A stretch of 64,000 nucleotides of DNA, taken from contig JAIYCB010000035.1 of the NCBI GenBank assembly GCA_027488215.1, forward strand, positions 50,174-114,173, written 5' to 3'. Source of the DNA: Comamonadaceae bacterium. Lineage in GTDB: Bacteria > Pseudomonadota > Gammaproteobacteria > Burkholderiales > Burkholderiaceae_C. The notes beneath the pieces are model-generated. The model was not told the origin of the DNA. It made no database searches and was given only the letters and a program-made list of their open reading frames with translations. Shown in pieces: positions 17,255-27,286 of this stretch (positions are counted from its first letter, which is position 1; every line of letters starts with the position of its first letter). Position numbers and translations under genes: made by a program.

Positions 17255-18133
17255 CTAGAGGCCAACCGCGGCCTGCTTGCGCCTGCGCTCAGACTGCAGC
17301 AAGCCCAGCCCAGCGGCCACCACCAGCGCAATGCCGCCCCAGGCCAGCGTGTTGGGCACATCGCCCCACATCCAGTAGCCCAGCACCAGCGCCACCAACA
17401 AGCCGCTGTAGCGGAATGGCCCAATCACGCTCATGTCGCCCAAACGCATGCTGAGTGTGAGCAAGTGATAACCCGCTGCCAAACAAAGCGAGGCGGCAAA
17501 CAGCAGCCCCATGTGCTGCGCGTTGATGGGTTTCCAGGGCTCGAACAAACTCCACACGCCCGACAGCAGCATCACCATGGTGGAGGTGGACAAAGTGATC
17601 AGCAGTGAAGGCACCTGCGCGGGCACCAGGCGGGTCATGAAATCTCGGCCCGCGTGCAACACCGCCGCAAACAAGCACAGCAAGGCATAGGCATTGAAGT
17701 CCCCCATGCGCGGCTGCACCACCAGCAAAACACCCGCAAAGCCCAGCACGATCAGTGACCAGCGGCCCAGCGTGACCCGCTCATGCAAAAAGAAAACCGC
17801 CATCAGGGTCAGAAACAGCGGACCCGCCAGGTTGATCGCCGTGGCGTTGCCCAAAGGGATGTGAAACACCGCCGTGAGGTAAGTGAAAGACGCCAGGCTG
17901 TCAAGCACTGCACGGACCGGCACCGAGCGCGTCAACGTGGTGCGCCAGTGCTGCAACTGGCCCATCCACCCAGCCAGGGCCAGCAACAACGCGGTGGTCA
18001 TCACGCCGCGCACAAAAATCAGCTGCGGTGTGGACAGGTCAGCGCTGACCCACTTGACCAGCGCGTCGTTGACCACAAAAAACACCATCGCCCCGGTCAT
18101 GGTGACGATGCCACGCCGGTTGTGCTGGCTCAT
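17255..18133 (-). CDS. EamA/DMT family transporter
   Basis: ~10 TM, FFVVNDALVKWVSADLSTPQLIFVRG, two EamA repeats. Confidence 0.88.
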   Translation of the reverse strand: MSQHNRRGIVTMTGAMVFFVVNDALVKWVSADLSTPQLIFVRGVMTTALLLALAGWMGQLQHWRTTLTRSVPVRAVLDSLASFTYLTAVFHIPLGNATAINLAGPLFLTLMAVFFLHERVTLGRWSLIVLGFAGVLLVVQPRMGDFNAYALLCLFAAVLHAGRDFMTRLVPAQVPSLLITLSTSTMVMLLSGVWSLFEPWKPINAQHMGLLFAASLCLAAGYHLLTLSMRLGDMSVIGPFRYSGLLVALVLGYWMWGDVPNTLAWGGIALVVAAGLGLLQSERRRKQAAVGL

Positions 18134-19041
18134 GCCGTCAGCCCTTGCAGAAACGGCAAGGCCTTGGCCAGCAGCGCGTCAGGGGCTTCTTCGGCGATGT
18201 AGTGGCCACACGGCAAGGCCTCGCCGCTGACCTGGGTGGCCACTTTCTGCCATTCCTTGAGCGGATCAAAACAGCGCTGCACCACGCCTTGCGCGCCCCA
18301 CAGCACCTGCAGCGGCATCTGCAAGCGCCGACCTTGCGCGATGTCCTCCTGGTCGTGCACCAGGTCAATGCCCGCAGACGCCCGGTAGTCTTCGCACAGG
18401 CCGTGCGGAGCACCCGGCAAGGCCAGGCAGCGCTGGTACTCGGCCAAAGCGCGCGCGTCGAACGGTGCCAAGCCGGCGCTGCGATTGCCCATGACATCGG
18501 TCACGTAGGCTGCCGGGTTGGCCGCAATCAAGCGTTCGGGCAGGGGCTGTGGCTGGATCAAGAAAAACCAATGCCAATAGGCGCGGGCAAAGGCCTCGGT
18601 GGTCTGTTCGTACATGGCCAAGGTGGGCGCGATGTCGAGCAGGGCCATGCGGCTGACCGCTTGGCGGTAGTCCAGCGCCAGCCGGTGCGCAACGCGTGCG
18701 CCCCGGTCGTGCGCCAACACCGCAAAGCGCGCAAAACCCAGCTGCTGCATCAGGCGCACCTGGTCTTGCGCCATGCTGCGTTTGGCATAAGCGGCGTGGT
18801 CTGGTCCGCCTTCGGGCTTGGACGAGTCGCCATAACCCCGCAAATCCGCCGCCACCACCGTGAAATGCTGCGCCAGCGTTGGGGCCACCTTGTGCCAAAT
18901 GGCCAGGGTTTGGGGGTGGCCGTGCAGCAAGAGCAAACCGGGGCCCTGGCCACCCACCATGGCCGAAATCGAGATGCCGGGGCTGACCTCCAGCAAGTGG
19001 TGGGCAAAACCGGGAAACAAAGGCAAGGCGGGGTGGTTCAT
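18130..19041 (-). CDS. Alpha/beta hydrolase, haloacetate dehalogenase-like
   Basis: LLLLHGHPQTLAIWHKVAP, VVAADLRGYGDSSKP, VLAHDRGARVAHRLALDY, FARAYWHWFFLIQPQPLPERLI resembles fluoroacetate dehalogenase cap motifs. Confidence 0.75.
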   Translation of the reverse strand: MNHPALPLFPGFAHHLLEVSPGISISAMVGGQGPGLLLLHGHPQTLAIWHKVAPTLAQHFTVVAADLRGYGDSSKPEGGPDHAAYAKRSMAQDQVRLMQQLGFARFAVLAHDRGARVAHRLALDYRQAVSRMALLDIAPTLAMYEQTTEAFARAYWHWFFLIQPQPLPERLIAANPAAYVTDVMGNRSAGLAPFDARALAEYQRCLALPGAPHGLCEDYRASAGIDLVHDQEDIAQGRRLQMPLQVLWGAQGVVQRCFDPLKEWQKVATQVSGEALPCGHYIAEEAPDALLAKALPFLQGLTA

Positions 19042-19179
19042 GGGCGGTGTTTTTTCCGAAAGACCATTATTGCCCTGCAAAGCCCTGTCGCCTGTGACCT
19101 GGGAGACCCGCGTGGGAAGCAAGCGGGTGAGGGCGAGCGCTTAAACTCCCCGCTTTGATCCCAACACAAGGAAGACCCC

Positions 19180-19893
19180 ATGGGTGCGCAATGGAAAGCC
19201 AAAGGCAAAGCACAAGCCGCAGACGCCAGAGGCAAATTGTTTGGCCGCTTGGCCAAGGACATCATGATCGCAGCGCGCAACGGCGCGGACCCGGCCACCA
19301 ATGCCCGCTTGCGCCTGGTGGTGGAGCAAGCCCGCAAGGTCTCCATGCCCAAGGACACGCTGGAGCGCGCCATCAAGAAAGGCGCGGGCCTGCTGGGCGA
19401 TGCAGTCAGCTTTGAGCGCGTGATTTACGAAGGCTTTGCCCCGCACCAAGTGCCGGTGATGATCGAGGTGCTGACCGACAACGTCAACCGCAGCGCTTCT
19501 GAAATGCGCGTGCTGTTTCGCAAGGGCCAGCAAGGCACCTCGGGCTCGGTGTCGTGGGACTTTGACCATGTGGGTTTCATCGAGGCCGAACCTGCCCAAG
19601 CCGGTGCCGACCCCGAGCTGGCCGCCATCGAAGCCGGTGCACAAGACTTTGAGCCCGCCGACGAAGACGGCGTGACGGTATTCATCACCGAAGCCACCGA
19701 CCTGGACCTGGTCAGCCGCGCTTTGCCCACCCACGGCTTCACCGTGGTGTCGGCCAAGTTGGGCTATAAACCCAAAAACCCGGTGGACCCCGCCAACCTG
19801 AGCGCCGAACAACTCGAAGAAGTCGAAGCCTTTTTGGGCGCCATCGACAACAACGACGATGTGCAAAACGTGTTTGTGGGGCTGGCGGGTTGA
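19180..19893 (+). CDS. yebC: YebC/PmpR family transcriptional regulator / translation factor
   Basis: [70 protein letters not shown]. Confidence 0.93.
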   Translation: MGAQWKAKGKAQAADARGKLFGRLAKDIMIAARNGADPATNARLRLVVEQARKVSMPKDTLERAIKKGAGLLGDAVSFERVIYEGFAPHQVPVMIEVLTDNVNRSASEMRVLFRKGQQGTSGSVSWDFDHVGFIEAEPAQAGADPELAAIEAGAQDFEPADEDGVTVFITEATDLDLVSRALPTHGFTVVSAKLGYKPKNPVDPANLSAEQLEEVEAFLGAIDNNDDVQNVFVGLAG

Positions 19894-19919
19894 AGCCTTT
19901 GAACTTGTCAGGAGTCAAC

Positions 19920-20900
19920 ATGTTTTCATCCCTGAGTTTTCGCCGTCTGGGCCTGGCCGCATCGGTCTTGGCCGTGCTGGCCACCAGCAGCGCCAGCGCC
20001 CTGGCCCAAAGCTGGCCACAGCGCCCCATCAAAGTGGTCATTCCCTTCCCGCCCGGCGGGCCCACTGACCTGGTCATGCGCTCTGCCTCCGAAAAAATTG
20101 CGGCCAACCTCAAGCAACCCATCGTGATCGAGAGCCAGCCCGGCGCAGGTGGCAACATCGGCGCAGCCAACGTGGCGCGTGCCACACCCGATGGCTACAC
20201 CTTTTTGTTCGCGACCGACACGCTGCTCACCGTCAATCCGCATGTCTACAAATCCATGCCCTTCAAGCTCGACGACTTGAAGCCCATCAGCGTGTTGTCA
20301 TCGTTCAGCCAAACCTTGGTGTGCAACCCTTCGCTGGGTGTCAAAACGGTATCCGAGCTGATTGCCAAATCCAAAACCATGCCCTTGAGCTATGCCTCGG
20401 GCGGCGCGGGTGTGCCAGGGCATTTGTCCACCGAGTTGCTGCTGAGCATGACCGGCATGCAGATGACGCACATCCCCTACAAAGGCCCCGCCCCCGCCAT
20501 GCAAGACGTGCTGGCCAACCAGGTGCCTTGCGGTCTGCTGGCTGGGCCCACGGTGCTGCCGCATGTGCGCTCGGGCAAGTTGACGGCACTGGCGGTGTCG
20601 GGCCAGGCGCGCTCACCCTCTTTGCCCGAAGTGCCCACCATTGAAGAAGCAGGGGTGAAAGGCTACGAGGCCGACTTCAGTCTGATTTTGATGGCGCCCA
20701 AACAAGTGCCCGATGACATCGTGGCCAAATTCCGCCAAGCGGTGGTCGACGCGTTGCGCACCCCAGAGGTGACCGAGCGGCTCAAGGCCTCCGATCAGAT
20801 CGTGATCGGCAGCACGCCGGAGCAAGCAGCCGCCAAAGTGGCCAAAGACTTCGCCAAGTGGGGCGCGGTATCGCGCAAGATTGGTCTGAGTCTGGACTGA
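19920..20900 (+). CDS. Bug/TctC family tripartite tricarboxylate transporter substrate-binding protein
   Basis: Signal peptide, SWPQRPIKVVIPFPPGGPTDLVMRSASEKIAANLKQPIVIESQPGAGGNIGAANVARATPDGYT. Confidence 0.92.
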   Translation: MFSSLSFRRLGLAASVLAVLATSSASALAQSWPQRPIKVVIPFPPGGPTDLVMRSASEKIAANLKQPIVIESQPGAGGNIGAANVARATPDGYTFLFATDTLLTVNPHVYKSMPFKLDDLKPISVLSSFSQTLVCNPSLGVKTVSELIAKSKTMPLSYASGGAGVPGHLSTELLLSMTGMQMTHIPYKGPAPAMQDVLANQVPCGLLAGPTVLPHVRSGKLTALAVSGQARSPSLPEVPTIEEAGVKGYEADFSLILMAPKQVPDDIVAKFRQAVVDALRTPEVTERLKASDQIVIGSTPEQAAAKVAKDFAKWGAVSRKIGLSLD

Positions 20901-20966
20901 AGCTGGCCGGGGCACAGCCCTGGCGGAATGCGTCTTGAGACCACGTGCGCCCGCGCACTGAAAACC

Positions 20967-20993
20967 ACAGCCCACCCGATTAAGGTGGGCTGT
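20967..20993 (+). terminator. Hairpin terminator-like structure between the Bug gene and the CBS-domain gene
   Basis: acagcccacc (20967-20976) cgattaa ggtgggctgt (20984-20993), followed by tgtcatttt. Confidence 0.6.
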
Positions 20994-21016
20994 TGTCATT
21001 TTCAGGAGCGCTTTTC

Positions 21017-21520
21017 ATGACCCTGTCCGAACTTTGCCAGCGCGACATCCTCACCTTGAGCGCCGAGGCTTCGGTGCAAAAAGCCGCCGAGTTGATGCGC
21101 ACGCAACATGTAGGCGCACTGGCCCTGACCGACCCGGAAGACCCTGTGCGCGTGGTGGGGGTGGTGACCGACCGCGATCTGGTCGTCAATCTGTTGGCAC
21201 AAGGCCGCACCCCTGACGAGCAAGCGGTGGGTGCCTACAGCAGCGTGCACTTGGTGCGGGTGCCTGGCTCGGCCACGGTGCACGAAGCCATTCAGGCCAT
21301 GCACCACCACGGCGTGCGCCGGGTGTTGGTGACCGAGCCCGATGGCCGCTTGATGGGCTTGCTGTCGCTGGATGATTTGCTGACCACCCTGGCCGATGAC
21401 CTGAGCGGACTGTCTGAAGCTTTGCGTTTCGGTGTTGACATGGAAAGCGCGCGCACCTCGCCGATTTTTCGGCCCGACGAGCTGCCCACGCAGCTGTACC
21501 TTGCGCAACACGAGCCTTGA
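21017..21520 (+). CDS. CBS-domain protein (two CBS motifs)
   Basis: MTLSELCQRDILTLSAEASVQKAAELMRTQHVGALALTD..., VVGVVTDRDLVVNLL, RRVLVTEPDGRLMGLLSLDDLLTTLA. Confidence 0.9.
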   Translation: MTLSELCQRDILTLSAEASVQKAAELMRTQHVGALALTDPEDPVRVVGVVTDRDLVVNLLAQGRTPDEQAVGAYSSVHLVRVPGSATVHEAIQAMHHHGVRRVLVTEPDGRLMGLLSLDDLLTTLADDLSGLSEALRFGVDMESARTSPIFRPDELPTQLYLAQHEP

Positions 21521-21567
21521 GGCACGGCCACGTCCAAGCCAGCCCGTAATAAGTCAGTTCATCGGTC

Positions 21568-22635
21568 TCAGCGTCGCCGCTTTTGCACCGCCTGCGCCAG
21601 CGCATCGAGTACCGGCACAGTTTGCACAAAACTGATGCAGGCGTCGGTGATGGACACGCCGTGAGCGAGCGGCTGGCCTTGTTTCAGGTCTTGCCGGCCT
21701 TCGTTCAAGTGGCTTTCGATCATCAGGCCCATGATGCGGCGGTCCCCGCCCGCCACTTGCGCGGCCACGTCGTGCGCCACCTCGATCTGCTTGGCGTGTT
21801 GTTTGCTGCTGTTGGCGTGCGACACGTCCACCATGACTTGCGGTGCAATGCCTGAAGCTTCCAGCGCCTTGCAGGCGGCATCGACATCGGCGGCCGAGTA
21901 GTTGGGCGCTTTGCCGCCACGCAGGATGATGTGCACGTCCTGGTTGCCGCGGGTTTCGAAAATCGCCGCCTGGCCCATCTTCGTCATGCCCATGAAGGCG
22001 TGCGGCGCCTTGGCCGCCACCACCGCGTCGGCGGCCACTTTGACCCCGCCGTCGGTGCCGTTTTTGAAGCCCACCGGGCACGACAGGCCACTGGCCAACT
22101 GGCGATGGCTTTGGCTCTCGGTCGTGCGTGCCCCGATCGCGCCCCAAGTGACCAGATCGCTGATGTACTGCGGGCTGAGCAAGTCCAGAAACTCGGTGGC
22201 CACGGGCAGGCCGACATCGAGGATGTCCAGCAACAATTGGCGCGCCATCTCCAGGCCCTGGTTCATGGCAAAGCTGCCGTCCAGGTGCGGGTCGTTGATG
22301 TAGCCCTTCCAGCCCACCGTGGTGCGGGGCTTCTCAAAATAAACGCGCATCACGATTTGCAAATCCTGCGCATGCTTGTCGGCCTCGGCCTTGAGCAGCT
22401 TGGCGTAGGCGATGGCCTGGTCGTGGTCGTGGATGGAGCAAGGCCCGACCACGATGACCAAACGGTCGTCCTGGCCCTGTAGCACATTCGAGATGTCATG
22501 CCGCGAACGCTCCACCAGCGCCAGGTGGGCAGGCGATGCGGGCCAACGCTCTTCCAGCAATGCCGGGGTCATGAGCGGGCGCACCGAAGCAATGCGGGTG
22601 TCGTCGATGCGGGTTTTGTCTTGGGTGGAGAGCAT
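21568..22635 (-). CDS. aroG: 3-deoxy-7-phosphoheptulonate (DAHP) synthase, class I
   Basis: RLVIVVGPCSIHDHDQAIAYAKLL, MRVYFEKPRTTVGWKGYINDPHLDGSF, GFKNGTDGGVKVAADAV, VMVDVSHANSSKQHAKQ. Confidence 0.95.
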   Translation of the reverse strand: MLSTQDKTRIDDTRIASVRPLMTPALLEERWPASPAHLALVERSRHDISNVLQGQDDRLVIVVGPCSIHDHDQAIAYAKLLKAEADKHAQDLQIVMRVYFEKPRTTVGWKGYINDPHLDGSFAMNQGLEMARQLLLDILDVGLPVATEFLDLLSPQYISDLVTWGAIGARTTESQSHRQLASGLSCPVGFKNGTDGGVKVAADAVVAAKAPHAFMGMTKMGQAAIFETRGNQDVHIILRGGKAPNYSAADVDAACKALEASGIAPQVMVDVSHANSSKQHAKQIEVAHDVAAQVAGGDRRIMGLMIESHLNEGRQDLKQGQPLAHGVSITDACISFVQTVPVLDALAQAVQKRRR

Positions 22636-22676
22636 GGGAGTGAGCTGATAATGAGCGCAAAGTGTAAAGGCAGCCC

Positions 22677-23150
22677 ATGACCGAAACCCTTCCCGCACCC
22701 CGACTCGAACACCTGTGCGACCTGGCCGTGACCATTGCAGCGCCGGTTGAGGTGGGCCACACGCCCGCCGGTTTGCGCCGCATGATCCCCATCACCGGTG
22801 GCACCGTGAAAGGTGCGCGCGTGAACGGCAAAGTGCTGGCCGGGGGTGCCGACTTTCAGTTGATCCTGGATGGCGGCACCCAAGCGCACCTCGATGCGCG
22901 CTATGTGATCGAGCTGGACGATGGCAGCCGGGTGTTTGTGCAAAACACCGCCTTGCGGGTGGCCTCGCTCGAGAACTCGCAGCGCATCATGAACGGCCAA
23001 CCGGTCAACCCGGACGAGGTTTACTTTCGCTGCCAACCCAAGCTCGAAGCCACGGCACCCCAGTGGGCCTGGCTGAGCGAAAGCCAGTTCATTGGCAGCG
23101 GGCGACGGGCGCCAGACGGGGTATTTTTGAGTTTTTACCGGGTGTGCTGA
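22677..23150 (+). CDS. DUF3237 (UPF0311) family protein
   Basis: LEHLCDLAVTIAAPVEVGHTPAGLRRMIPITGGTVKGARVNGKVLAGGADFQLI.... Confidence 0.85.
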   Translation: MTETLPAPRLEHLCDLAVTIAAPVEVGHTPAGLRRMIPITGGTVKGARVNGKVLAGGADFQLILDGGTQAHLDARYVIELDDGSRVFVQNTALRVASLENSQRIMNGQPVNPDEVYFRCQPKLEATAPQWAWLSESQFIGSGRRAPDGVFLSFYRVC

Positions 23151-23169
23151 AGCCTTGGGGCGGCCCTGA

Positions 23170-24408
23170 TCAGCCAAAACGCCCCGGCGAATAGGGCGTC
23201 GGGTCGACACAAGTCGGCTCGCCGTACACCATTTCGGCCAGCAAGCGGCCTGCCACCGGGCCCATGGTGAAGCCCTGGTGCGCGTGCCCAAAATTGAACC
23301 ACAACCCTGGGTGTCGCGGCGCCGGGCCCATCACCGGCAGCATGTCGGCAACGCAAGGGCGTGCGCCGAGCCAAGGCGACTCGGGCAGGGGCTGGCCCAG
23401 ATCGATCAATTCACGCGCCAGCGCTTCGGCCTTGGCCAATTGCACCGGCGTGGCTGGGGCATCGATGGGGGCAAACTCAGCTCCGGTGGTCAGGCGCAAG
23501 CCACGCTGCATGGGGGCCAGCACATAGCCGCGCTCGGCGTCGAGCATAGGTTGCCGCACTGGGGCGGGTGGTGTGTAGTGCTGGTGGTAACCGCGCTTGA
23601 GGAAGAGTGGAAATCGGTAACCCAACGTGCGGATGAAACCGTCGGACCAAGGCCCCAGGGCCAGCACCGCCTGCTGGGCGTGTACAGGGCCTTGGGTGGT
23701 CTGCACCGACCAGCCTGCGCCTTGCGCCTGCAAACTGGCCGCGTCGCCCTTCAGCAAACGGCCGCCACGCGCCACAAACAGGTCGGCATAGCGCTGCACC
23801 AAAGCGCCCGGGGCATTCACCGACCAAGTGTCCAGCCAATGCACGGCGCCCGCGAGTGGTCTGTGCAAAGCAGGCTCGGCCTGCGCCAGCTGGGCGCTGT
23901 TTTCTGCTTGGGAGCGCACACCAAAACGCGTAGCCAAATCTTCAGCCCGTTGGGCTGCTTTGTCGAAGGCTTCGGGGGTGCGAAAAACAAAGCGGAAACC
24001 TTCACGCGCCACCAAATCCTGCGCACCTGCCGCAGCGATGAACAAGTCATGCTCGCTGTTGGCGTAGGCAATCAGGCGACTGTAGGCTGCGGTGGCCACT
24101 GCATGACGCATGGGATGCGAATGGTGCAAGTAGCCCAGCAACGCTTTTCCCATTTGCCACACCCCCCGGGCGTGCCAATGCACTTGGGCACCGCGCCCCA
24201 AGGCCACGTCCAGCAAGAAGCCGGGCTCGCGGGGGAAAGGGTAGGGCTCGACCGCCTCGCGCTGAATCAGGCCCGCATTGCCCAAAGAGGTTTCCTGGCC
24301 TGGTGAGCCTCGGTCTACCAGCGTCACGTCAAAGCCGCGTTGCTGCAAATGCAAGGCAGTGCAGGTGCCCACCATGCCCGCGCCCAAAACAAGAATGGAT
24401 GAAGTCAT
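23170..24408 (-). CDS. D-amino-acid dehydrogenase-like FAD-dependent oxidoreductase (start approximate)
   Basis: SSILVLGAGMVGTCTALHLQQRGFDVTLVDRGSPGQETSLGNAGLIQREAVEPY..., GLWFNFGHAHQGFTMGPVAGRLLAEM. Confidence 0.87.
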   Translation of the reverse strand: MTSSILVLGAGMVGTCTALHLQQRGFDVTLVDRGSPGQETSLGNAGLIQREAVEPYPFPREPGFLLDVALGRGAQVHWHARGVWQMGKALLGYLHHSHPMRHAVATAAYSRLIAYANSEHDLFIAAAGAQDLVAREGFRFVFRTPEAFDKAAQRAEDLATRFGVRSQAENSAQLAQAEPALHRPLAGAVHWLDTWSVNAPGALVQRYADLFVARGGRLLKGDAASLQAQGAGWSVQTTQGPVHAQQAVLALGPWSDGFIRTLGYRFPLFLKRGYHQHYTPPAPVRQPMLDAERGYVLAPMQRGLRLTTGAEFAPIDAPATPVQLAKAEALARELIDLGQPLPESPWLGARPCVADMLPVMGPAPRHPGLWFNFGHAHQGFTMGPVAGRLLAEMVYGEPTCVDPTPYSPGRFG

Positions 24409-24483
24409 AAGCCGAGCATCATGCAACAGCACCCGGGGGCTCGTCTATCCCTTGCGATTTCGGTTTTTTCTCACTTGGTCACA

Positions 24484-25089
24484 ATGACAAGCATGAAACG
24501 CCTCTACGCTTATTTTTTTCGGGGTCTGATCACCTTCTTGCCGGTAGGTCTGACCGTTTATGCGCTGTACTTGTTCGTCACCTGGGTCGAAGGCTCGGCG
24601 ATGCGCGTTTTGCGCCCTTTCACTGGGGATTTTTACCTGCCAGGTCTGGGCATTGTGCTGGGCACTGCCTTGATCTTGGTGCTGGGTTTCTTGGTGTCTC
24701 AGCCTTTCATGAAGCGGGCTTTGGGGTGGGTGGAATTGCCCTTCACCAATTTGCCACTGGTCAAAAGCATTTACTCTTCGCTGAAAAGTTTTGCCGACTA
24801 TTTCGCGCCCCACGAACGAGACGCGCAGCAAGTGGTGTTGCTGAAAAAGCCGGGCAGCGACTTGTCCATCATCGGTTTGGTCACGCGTCAGAGCTTGGCC
24901 GACTTGCCACTGGATGCGCAAACCCAACAACACGTGGCGGTTTACCTGCCCATGGGCTACATGATTGGCGGCTACACCGTATTTGTGCCCCACGACTGGG
25001 TGCAAGTGCTGGACATGTCGGTCGAAGAAGCCATGCGCTCGTCTCTGACGGCGTGGATGGGCAACCCGAAAAATCCGCCTGCGCCTTGA
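24484..25089 (+). CDS. DUF502 family membrane protein
   Basis: MKRLYAYFFRGLITFLPVGLTVYALYLFVTW..., LVKSIYSSLKSFADYF, VYLPMGYMIGGYTVFVP. Confidence 0.9.
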   Translation: MTSMKRLYAYFFRGLITFLPVGLTVYALYLFVTWVEGSAMRVLRPFTGDFYLPGLGIVLGTALILVLGFLVSQPFMKRALGWVELPFTNLPLVKSIYSSLKSFADYFAPHERDAQQVVLLKKPGSDLSIIGLVTRQSLADLPLDAQTQQHVAVYLPMGYMIGGYTVFVPHDWVQVLDMSVEEAMRSSLTAWMGNPKNPPAP

Positions 25090-25142
25090 ACGGCAGGCTC
25101 AGCAGCACACTGAACTGTCCCCGATGGGATGGCTCGCCAAGT

Positions 25143-26348
25143 TCAGGTCTGCGCCGCCAAATACGCCACCGCTGCCGCCACGCCATCGGTGCCGAAAGGA
25201 ATTTTCTGCACCGTCATGGCCGCTTCGATGCCCGCCAATGCCCCCAGGATCATGGGCTCGTTCATGTCGCCCAGATGGCCAATGCGAAACACCCTTCCGG
25301 CCAAAGGCCCCAGACCACCGGCCATGGCCACCTGAAAGCGTTCGCGCGCTACCGTTCGCAGAGCTTCGGGATCAATGCCTTGCGCCACCTCGATGGCCGT
25401 GACCGAAGCCGAACGCGTCTCAGGTTGCCGCGCATGAAACCGCAGGGCCCCCGGCACCGCCCAGCGCTCGACTGCGGCATGCACCGCCCCCGCCAGGCGT
25501 TGGTGCCGCGCCCACACATTGGGCAATCCCTCGGCTTCGAGCAAAGCGATGGCCGTCTCCAGCCCGGCGATGTGAGCCAGCGGCGGCGTACCGCAAAATT
25601 TGGCCGACTGATTGCCGGTCTGTCTGCGTTGCCAGTCCCAATAAAAACGCGGATCGGCATGTTGAGCCGACCAGGCCATGGCTTTGGCGTTTACGGCCAC
25701 AAAGCCCAAACCCGGGGGCATCATCAGGCCCTTTTGCGAACTGCCCAAGGCCGCATCCACGCCCAGCGCGTCCATGTCAAAAGGGCTGGCGGCCAACGAC
25801 GCCACCACGTCCACGACATACAGGGCTGGGTGACCCACGGCATCGATGGCGCGCCTCACTGCCGCCAGATCGCTGGTGACACCACTGGCTGTGTCGGTGT
25901 GGACCACCATCACAGCACTGATGCGGTGGGCTTTGTCTTCGCGCAGGGCTTGCTCGATCGCGGCCACGTCAAAAGGATGGCCTTCCTGAAAAGGGGTGCG
26001 CTGCAAGGCGATGCCCAAGCCCTCGATCTGGATCGCCCACTGGTCCGAAAAATGGCCGGATCCAGCCAGCAGCAAGGTGTGGTTTGGAGAGGACAGGTTG
26101 GCCGCCGCAGACTCCCACATGCCATGCCCGTTACTGGCAAACAAAAACACATCAGAGCGAGGGCTTTGCAACAGGCGCTGCATGCCAATTTCACACTCAG
26201 AGATCATGGCCGCAACCCGAGGATCCGACAAATCGGTCATGGGCCGCTGCATGGCGTGCATGACCTCGTCGGGCACATGGGTCGGCCCCGGCGAATGCAC
26301 AAAGCGGATGCCGGGAATGCGCGGCGTAGACGGTGAAAAGCGGTTCAT
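25143..26348 (-). CDS. Class V aminotransferase (alanine/serine--glyoxylate aminotransferase family)
   Basis: GIRFVHSPGPTHVPDEVMHAMQRPMTDLSDPRV..., VVDVVASLAASPFDMDALGVDAALGSSQKGLMMPPGLGFVAVN. Confidence 0.9.
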   Translation of the reverse strand: MNRFSPSTPRIPGIRFVHSPGPTHVPDEVMHAMQRPMTDLSDPRVAAMISECEIGMQRLLQSPRSDVFLFASNGHGMWESAAANLSSPNHTLLLAGSGHFSDQWAIQIEGLGIALQRTPFQEGHPFDVAAIEQALREDKAHRISAVMVVHTDTASGVTSDLAAVRRAIDAVGHPALYVVDVVASLAASPFDMDALGVDAALGSSQKGLMMPPGLGFVAVNAKAMAWSAQHADPRFYWDWQRRQTGNQSAKFCGTPPLAHIAGLETAIALLEAEGLPNVWARHQRLAGAVHAAVERWAVPGALRFHARQPETRSASVTAIEVAQGIDPEALRTVARERFQVAMAGGLGPLAGRVFRIGHLGDMNEPMILGALAGIEAAMTVQKIPFGTDGVAAAVAYLAAQT

Positions 26349-26546
26349 GCCTCTCCTGCGGTTGGTTGACACGGGTGTTTCAGTCTAGTGCAACAGTGCA
26401 GTGCAGACTGTGCCCTGCGCGATAGCACAACATGGCGACGGCTCGCCTGCGCGCAGGAACAGAAAAACACTTTCGCAGACGGCCACACCGCACTGGATAA
26501 TGGACAAAAACATCCAATAACGGACAACGAATCATTTAGACACCCC

Positions 26547-26975
26547 ATGAATCAAGCCCCCGACAACAGCGTGAGCACCGACACCTTGCAACAAGCCCTC
26601 CGTGACTTGTTTGCGCCCTGGGTTCAGGCCTTGAACATGAAAGTCGAACGCTTTGACACCGACAGTGTCACCCTGCGTATGCCGCAGAGCGAACAACTGT
26701 CGCGTGTTGGCGGCATGCTGTGCGGCCAAGCCATGATGGCCGCCGCCGATACGGCCATGGTGCTGGCACTGATTGCGCACTTTGGACAATTTCGCCCCTG
26801 CAGCACCGTGCAGCTGTCCAGCAGCTTCATGAAGCCACTTTCGGGCCAGGACGCGCTGGTGACCGCCCGGGTGCTGCGCGCAGGGAAAGCCATGGCTTTT
26901 GGCGAGATTGACCTGTCCGGGGCAGTCGACGGCAAGAGCGTTTTCAGGGCCAGTACCACCTATGCCCTGATGTGA
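26547..26975 (+). CDS. PaaI-family thioesterase
   Basis: VTLRMPQSEQLSRVGGMLCGQAMMAAADTAMVLAL... hotdog-fold thioesterase pattern. Confidence 0.82.
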   Translation: MNQAPDNSVSTDTLQQALRDLFAPWVQALNMKVERFDTDSVTLRMPQSEQLSRVGGMLCGQAMMAAADTAMVLALIAHFGQFRPCSTVQLSSSFMKPLSGQDALVTARVLRAGKAMAFGEIDLSGAVDGKSVFRASTTYALM

Positions 26976-27041
26976 GCCGGGTTGTCAGCGGCTCGCCAGC
27001 TGGGCTTGGCTACAATACCGCCATTCTTTTTTGAGGTTCCC

Positions 27042-27176
27042 ATGTCCAATCACAACGACGCACACACTTCTGACGATCCCGTGGAAAACGTGGTCAAGCA
27101 CATCCCTGTGGTTATCCCAGTAGCTGGCGCTGTGCTGATTTTCTTGTTGGCCTTCATCGCCGTGTTCATGGCCTGA
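27042..27176 (+). CDS. Small single-TM membrane protein (44 aa)
   Basis: MSNHNDAHTSDDPVENVVKHIPVVIPVAGAVLIFLLAFIAVFMA; upstream gaggttccc and a strong downstream terminator. Confidence 0.65.
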   Translation: MSNHNDAHTSDDPVENVVKHIPVVIPVAGAVLIFLLAFIAVFMA

Positions 27177-27228
27177 GGCATGCCATGCCAAGCTGTGGTG
27201 AGTGCCTCTGAAGGCATCACCACCCAAC

Positions 27229-27265
27229 AACCCGCAAAAGCCCCGGCTTTGCGGGTTTTGTTTTG
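27229..27265 (+). terminator. Rho-independent terminator
   Basis: aacccgcaaaagccccggctttgcgggttttgttttg: GC stem followed by T-rich tract. Confidence 0.8.
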
Positions 27266-27286
27266 GGCGTTCAGTTTGGATTTGTT

